From: Draconibacterium sp.
GTDB taxonomy: Bacteria > Bacteroidota > Bacteroidia > Bacteroidales > Prolixibacteraceae
Direction: 5' to 3'
DNA: 9,962 nucleotides
Assembly: GCA_030595485.1 (NCBI GenBank)
Contig: JAUVDE010000088.1
Location: forward strand, 1 to 9,962
In this document: positions 6,193 through 9,962 of the stretch, one piece after another
How the letters are laid out: every line of letters starts with the position of its first letter
Position numbering within the stretch: the stretch's first letter is position 1
Position numbers and translations under genes: made by a program
Notes under the pieces: model-generated
The model's input: only the letters and a program-made list of their open reading frames with translations
The model's database searches: none
Told to the model about the DNA's origin: nothing

Positions 6193-7245
6193 ATGATAAT
6201 ACTATACATATTGGCCTTACTGGTTTGTTTTGTTTTACTGGCCCGTATTGTCGATTTGTTTTTTATTTCTTCTCTCGATAAAATCTCAAAAGATCTGCGT
6301 CTCTCGAGCGATGCAGCCGGTGCTACTTTAATGGCAGTTGGTTCAAGTGCTCCCGAGTTATTTGTGGCACTTTTTGCGGTGTTAAAACCCGGCGACCATC
6401 AAGTTATCGGAATTGGGAGTATTGTGGGAAGTGCCATTTTTAATTTACTGGTAATTGTTGGAGCAGCTGCCTGGGTGAAAAAGGCAAAGCTAACCTGGCA
6501 GCCTGTAGTTCGCGATTTATTTTTCTACTCCTTAGCAGTTGGTTTGCTTGTTTGGTTTATTTGGGATGGTTCGTTTACCATGAATGAAGCGATCGTATTC
6601 CTTGCAATTTATATTTTGTATGTGGTAGCGGTGGTATATTGGCGGAAAATTCTTCCGTACTCCGATGTTGCAATAATACCTGAAATTAAGGAGACACATG
6701 GCGAGAACAATAAATGGACCCAACCAGTTGATGCTGTTCTTCGTTTCATATTTCCCAAAGAAGAAAGATATTACCTTATTTTTATCTTTTCGATACTAAT
6801 TATTGCAGCCTTAAGTTTTGTTTTGGTTGAAGTTGCAGTAAACATCGCACACGACCTAAATATTCCTGAGGCAATTATTGCACTTACCGTTTTAGCAGTC
6901 GGAACTTCAATTCCCGATTTGTTTTCATCGCTTATTGTGGCAAAAGAAGGTCGCGGCGATATGGCCGTTAGTAATGCTATTGGTTCCAATATCTTCGATA
7001 TTCTGGTAGGTCTTGGCTTGCCATTTTTAATTGTTATGTCGCTTTCAGGTGGCGTAATTCATGCCGGTGGCGACTTATTGAGTTCTACATTAATTTTGTC
7101 GGGTTCGGTACTATTGCTGGTTATTTTATTGCTTGTAATGAAATGGCGAATTAGCAAACTCACCGGTATTGTACTTTTATTGGTGTATGTTTTATATATA
7201 GTTAACGAGATACTAAAACTCTACGGAATGGGTTTAGTATTTTAA
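6193..7245 (+). CDS. Calcium/sodium antiporter, CaCA family (YrbG/NCKX-like)
   Basis: Inner-membrane cation exchanger expected to expel Ca2+ in exchange for Na+ (or K+ or H+). It has 350 residues with about ten hydrophobic segments in two inverted halves, split by a hydrophilic loop at about 152-190. The alpha-1 repeat is GATLMAVGSSAPELFVAL (43-60) plus GSIVGSAIFNLLVIVG (75-90). The alpha-2 repeat is LTVLAVGTSIPDLFSSLIVA (231-250) plus AVSNAIGSNIFDILVGLGLP (258-277). The ion-site acids and amides expected for the family are present: E55, N84, D242 and D269. The set E, D, D resembles that of K+-dependent NCKX exchangers, but archaeal exchangers also have an Asp at the last site, so the co-ion cannot be fixed from sequence. 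ATG 6193 is preferred to the TTG directly before it. It is in a run with tatA and lolD, without an evident functional link. Confidence 0.93.
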   Translation: MIILYILALLVCFVLLARIVDLFFISSLDKISKDLRLSSDAAGATLMAVGSSAPELFVALFAVLKPGDHQVIGIGSIVGSAIFNLLVIVGAAAWVKKAKLTWQPVVRDLFFYSLAVGLLVWFIWDGSFTMNEAIVFLAIYILYVVAVVYWRKILPYSDVAIIPEIKETHGENNKWTQPVDAVLRFIFPKEERYYLIFIFSILIIAALSFVLVEVAVNIAHDLNIPEAIIALTVLAVGTSIPDLFSSLIVAKEGRGDMAVSNAIGSNIFDILVGLGLPFLIVMSLSGGVIHAGGDLLSSTLILSGSVLLLVILLLVMKWRISKLTGIVLLLVYVLYIVNEILKLYGMGLVF

Positions 7246-7255
7246 ACGCACTATT

Positions 7256-7906
7256 TTGATTAAAGCTGAAAATATAAAAAAGTCGTTTGGGAGCCTTGAG
7301 GTTTTAAAAGGAATTAATCTGGATATTCCCAAAGGAAAAATATACTCGATTGTTGGTGCCAGCGGTGCCGGAAAAACGACCTTGTTGCAAATTCTTGGAA
7401 CGCTTAGTAAACCCGACAGTGGGACTATTTATTTCAACGATAAAAACATATCCTCTTTTTCTGAAAAGGAGCTGGCAAATTTTCGTAATCAGGAAATTGG
7501 TTTTGTATTTCAGTTTCATCATTTATTACCCGAGTTTACTGCGCTCGAGAATGTGTGTATTCCGGCTTTTATTGGCAAGATTCCAAAAGATGTGGCCGAA
7601 AAGCGAGCTAAAGAATTAATCGAATATTTAGGATTAAGCGACCGAATGGAGCACAAGCCCGCCGAACTTTCGGGCGGCGAGAAACAACGTGTTGCAATGG
7701 CGCGTGCATTGGTTAATAGTCCTTCAGTTGTAATGGCTGACGAACCTTCGGGAAACCTCGATTCTGCAAACCGTAACGAATTGCACGAACTGCTGTTTAA
7801 ATTACGCGACGACTTTGGACAAACTTTTATTATTGTTACACACGATGATAATTTTGCGGAACAATCGGACCAGATAATTCATATAAAAGACGGTGTAATT
7901 GAATAG
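7256..7906 (+). CDS. lolD: ABC transporter ATP-binding protein, LolD type
   Basis: Cytoplasmic ATPase that powers an ABC complex. The closest type is LolD, which with LolC/LolE membrane subunits extracts lipoproteins from the inner membrane for delivery to the outer membrane. It has 216 residues, with Walker A G34-ASGAGKT, the Q-loop Q86 in FVFQFHHLLPEFTALENV (a LolD-like stretch), signature LSGGE (138-142), Walker B VVMADE (158-163) and switch histidine H196. The start must be TTG at 7256: the same frame has a stop at 7235 and no ATG occurs before the essential N-terminal strands, while TTG gives the typical MIKAENIKKSFG opening. It follows the antiporter stop by 10 bases and precedes the truncated gene by 7. 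No permease gene is in the window, as is usual where lolD stands apart in Bacteroidota. MacB- or FtsE-like ATPases are the less likely alternatives. Confidence 0.9.
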   Translation: MIKAENIKKSFGSLEVLKGINLDIPKGKIYSIVGASGAGKTTLLQILGTLSKPDSGTIYFNDKNISSFSEKELANFRNQEIGFVFQFHHLLPEFTALENVCIPAFIGKIPKDVAEKRAKELIEYLGLSDRMEHKPAELSGGEKQRVAMARALVNSPSVVMADEPSGNLDSANRNELHELLFKLRDDFGQTFIIVTHDDNFAEQSDQIIHIKDGVIE

Positions 7907-7913
7907 TTCAGCC

Positions 7914-8045
7914 ATGGATATTCAAAGTTTAAAAATCTTTCTCGACGAAAAAGTAGAAGAATTTAATCGACCTTTCTTTATTGAAACCGACCCAATTCAA
8001 GTTCCAAAACAATTTGGCAATACATTTTTTTGTTCGTTCCATTAG
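7914..8045 (+). pseudogene. 5' fragment of a DUF2400/TIGR02757 family gene
   Basis: The ATG seven bases after the lolD stop opens a 43-codon frame. Its first 37 residues (MDIQSLKIFLDEKVEEFNRP, then FFIETDPIQVPKQFGNT) strongly resemble the N-terminus of the TIGR02757/DUF2400 family, whose members, as I remember them, are about 250 residues long and carry on with a DIEIxGF...AWGxR segment. Here the resemblance stops at about 8020 and is followed by FFCSFH and a TAG. No other frame to 8056 continues the family, and the opposite-strand GH95 gene begins its 3' end at 8057. So more than 80% of the gene is missing. It is read as a real, broken gene because the start, spacing and codon pattern are those of the operon. 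The family match is from memory and its function is unknown. Confidence 0.65.
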
Positions 8046-8056
8046 TGAATAGTTTT

Positions 8057-9962
8057 CTACAGATTGTATCTATAAGAACCTCCTTTGTCTATGGCAAGAT
8101 TAATATCATTACCATTGTACCTGACAATACCCTTTTCGCCTAACAATGATTTTATTGTTGCAGACACCAACTTGCCTTCTTCCCATTTTATATCTACTTC
8201 AAAGCCATTGGCAGCCCTGAGGCCTGTAATAACTCCTTTATCCCAAACTTCTGGAAGCGCAGGAAGTAATTCAATAATCGGCACTTCTTCACCATTAACA
8301 TCTTTAGTTTCGTGACTTTGCAATAACATTTCAATAATTCCGGCTCCTGTACCGTAATTCCCGTCTATATTAAAAGGAGGACAAGATGCCAGCAAACTGG
8401 GTAACAGTCCTGCTTTTCGCCTTCCTCCCGGCACAAAAAGGTTGTTAATTATTTTATAGGCATGATCTCCATCTTTTAATCTTGCCCAACAGCAGGCTTT
8501 CCATGCCATCGACCAACCAGTTTCTTCATCGCCACGAATTTCGAGGGTACGCTTTACTGCCTCATATAATTCCGGTGTTTTGTCTTTTGTAATCTCATAC
8601 CCGGGAGAAAGTGCATACAAATGCGAAATGTGCCTGTGTTGTGGATCAATTTCGTTGTATTCTTTATCCCATTCCAGAATCTGACCTTTCGAGCCAATGG
8701 TGTACGGTTGAAGATTGTTTAATTTTAACTTTAATGTTTTTGCAAACCCGGCATCAATATTTAATAATTCGGCAGCAGCAATACAGTTCGAAAACAATTC
8801 TTTAATAACCATTATATCCATTGTTGCCCCTTCGCAAAATGGTGTTCTGTAATTTGCACCTTCCGGTATGTATCCGTGTTCGGGCGACGAGCCAATTGGC
8901 GTAGTGTAATAGCCTTCGTCTGAAACAATTAGCCAGTCGTTAAGAAACTCTGCAGCACCTTTCATTATTGGCCAGTATTCTCTTAAAAACTCAATGTCTT
9001 TTGTATAACGGTAGTGCGTCCATATTTGCTGATTTAGCCATCCTCCTGCCATGGGCCAAAACGAGCAATTCGCATTGTCAACAGGTTGTGCACATCGCCA
9101 TATTGTTGTGTTGTGGTGGGCGGTCCAGCCATCGTAGCCAAAACTTTCTTTGGCATGTTTGGTACCATCAACCGATAATTCTTTTGTAAACCGATGTATT
9201 GGCTCAGCACACTCACTAAGGTTAGCAGCTTCGGTCATCCAATAATAAATTTCAGTATTAATATTCATTGTATAAGCACCTGCCCAGGGAGGTATAATTA
9301 AATCGTTCCACATGCCCTGCAAATTTATGGGCTGACCACCGGGTCGTGAAGCTGCGATAGTAAGATATCGTGCATGTTGCATAAATAACGTAGAAAGGGA
9401 CGCATCGTCACCCTGGCTAAATAATTCGAGCCGTTTATTGGTTGGCAATTTACTTTGTTCTGTCATTTCTCCCAGACTAAAATAAACGCGGTCGAATAAT
9501 TCAGAATAATCTTTCAGATGATCATTTTTCAGGGCCTTATAACTTTTTGCCAAAGCTTTTTCAAGATTGGCGGAAGCCACAATTGAAGGATCGACTCCTT
9601 CTTTGCTAGGGCTTTTATCGAATCCGTTGTAACTGGTATCACCCGAAAGAATGATTTTAGCATTATCGGCATTGGTAATTACCAGTTTGTTTCCTTCAAT
9701 TTTTAATGAACCACCTTTTAAAACTACACCAACCCGGCCTTCGTAAAAAGTACCTTTTCCGTTTAATTTATCACCATACATTGTTGTTTCTGTATCGGGG
9801 ATGGGTTGACCATTTTCATCAAAAAGTTCGGGATACATCCACTCCTGATCCCACTTCTGAACTTTTTTAATGGTTCTGCGAAGTGCCAGAGCCGGAGCCT
9901 GACCATTCATAACAATTACATCGTTTTCTACTGATGAACTTGCCGTTGGATGCGCTCCTTCC
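8057..9962 (-). CDS. Glycoside hydrolase family 95 (alpha-L-fucosidase type), N-terminus outside window
   Basis: Hydrolase that removes alpha-L-fucose (in some members alpha-L-galactose) from plant, algal or host glycans, normally acting in the periplasm or at the surface. The frame is open to the right edge. About 634 residues are visible, and family members run to roughly 750-820, so the start and any signal peptide are missing. Numbering from the internal Met at 9910, landmarks are SRPGGQPINLQGMWN (188-202), MNINTEIYYW with the catalytic-site asparagines N216 and N218, SSPE with the candidate acid E344, HRHISHLYALSPG (425-437), and FNIDGNYGTGAGI with D516. The C-terminal beta domain is intact to the TAG at 8057-8059. 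All the known key residues appear present, so it should be active. It faces the truncated gene across an 11-base gap and probably belongs to a polysaccharide-utilisation locus further right. Confidence 0.93.
   Translation of the reverse strand, partial: EGAHPTASSSVENDVIVMNGQAPALALRRTIKKVQKWDQEWMYPELFDENGQPIPDTETTMYGDKLNGKGTFYEGRVGVVLKGGSLKIEGNKLVITNADNAKIILSGDTSYNGFDKSPSKEGVDPSIVASANLEKALAKSYKALKNDHLKDYSELFDRVYFSLGEMTEQSKLPTNKRLELFSQGDDASLSTLFMQHARYLTIAASRPGGQPINLQGMWNDLIIPPWAGAYTMNINTEIYYWMTEAANLSECAEPIHRFTKELSVDGTKHAKESFGYDGWTAHHNTTIWRCAQPVDNANCSFWPMAGGWLNQQIWTHYRYTKDIEFLREYWPIMKGAAEFLNDWLIVSDEGYYTTPIGSSPEHGYIPEGANYRTPFCEGATMDIMVIKELFSNCIAAAELLNIDAGFAKTLKLKLNNLQPYTIGSKGQILEWDKEYNEIDPQHRHISHLYALSPGYEITKDKTPELYEAVKRTLEIRGDEETGWSMAWKACCWARLKDGDHAYKIINNLFVPGGRRKAGLLPSLLASCPPFNIDGNYGTGAGIIEMLLQSHETKDVNGEEVPIIELLPALPEVWDKGVITGLRAANGFEVDIKWEEGKLVSATIKSLLGEKGIVRYNGNDINLAIDKGGSYRYNL

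Noticed and set aside
8020..8045. Simple frameshift at the T7 run as the cause of the DUF2400-type truncation
   Set aside because: No frame after the run continues the family before the GH95 gene begins, so most of the gene is physically absent.
8057..9962. GH95 gene as a truncated pseudogene because the first Met is at 9910
   Set aside because: The frame stays open without a stop to the right edge, so the missing N-terminus is simply outside the window.

Overview
The window looks like a chromosomal segment of a Bacteroidota bacterium. The evidence is a single-chain SecD-SecF fusion of 1000 residues, an LL-diaminopimelate aminotransferase, a TatA gene with no tatC beside it, a LolD-type ABC ATPase, a GH95 glycosidase, no convincing Shine-Dalgarno sequences, AT-rich leaders, and promoter octamers TATATTTG that fit the Bacteroidota TAnnTTTG -7 element. 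The marine or gut order Marinilabiliales (Prolixibacteraceae-like) is my guess at a finer placement. It rests on general resemblance only.

Layout from left to right. Positions 1-1229 (minus) hold dapL, complete except for the last base of its stop codon. Positions 1230-1569 are a 340-base divergent gap with the dapL -7 box and a degenerate inverted repeat. Next, on the plus strand, come a small single-domain retropepsin-like protein (1570-2022) and an unrecognised small membrane-anchored protein (about 2117-2521) with a textbook TTTG-N19-TAnnTTTG promoter in front of it. The large secDF gene follows (2650-5652) and ends at a hairpin. A 136-base block of CTTCCGACTT-type repeats then separates secDF from a tight plus-strand gene run: tatA (5901), a calcium/cation antiporter (6193), lolD (7256, TTG start) and the first ~37 codons of a DUF2400/TIGR02757-type gene (7914). 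That last gene breaks off at about 8020. A GH95 glycoside hydrolase on the minus strand (8057 to beyond the right edge) faces it.

Functionally, the left and middle parts are housekeeping. DapL feeds lysine and peptidoglycan synthesis, SecDF assists export of unfolded proteins, TatA belongs to the folded-protein export pathway, LolD powers lipoprotein release from the inner membrane, and the antiporter controls cation balance. The right end is a polysaccharide-degradation gene. The switch between the two falls exactly where the DUF2400-type gene is cut, so the junction at about 8020-8056 is either a real rearrangement or insertion scar, or an assembly join. I see no tRNA, rRNA, CRISPR array, transposase or phage gene. 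Apart from that junction, the repeats and two poorly known small proteins, the region is ordinary, and I do not see a convincing new multi-gene system.
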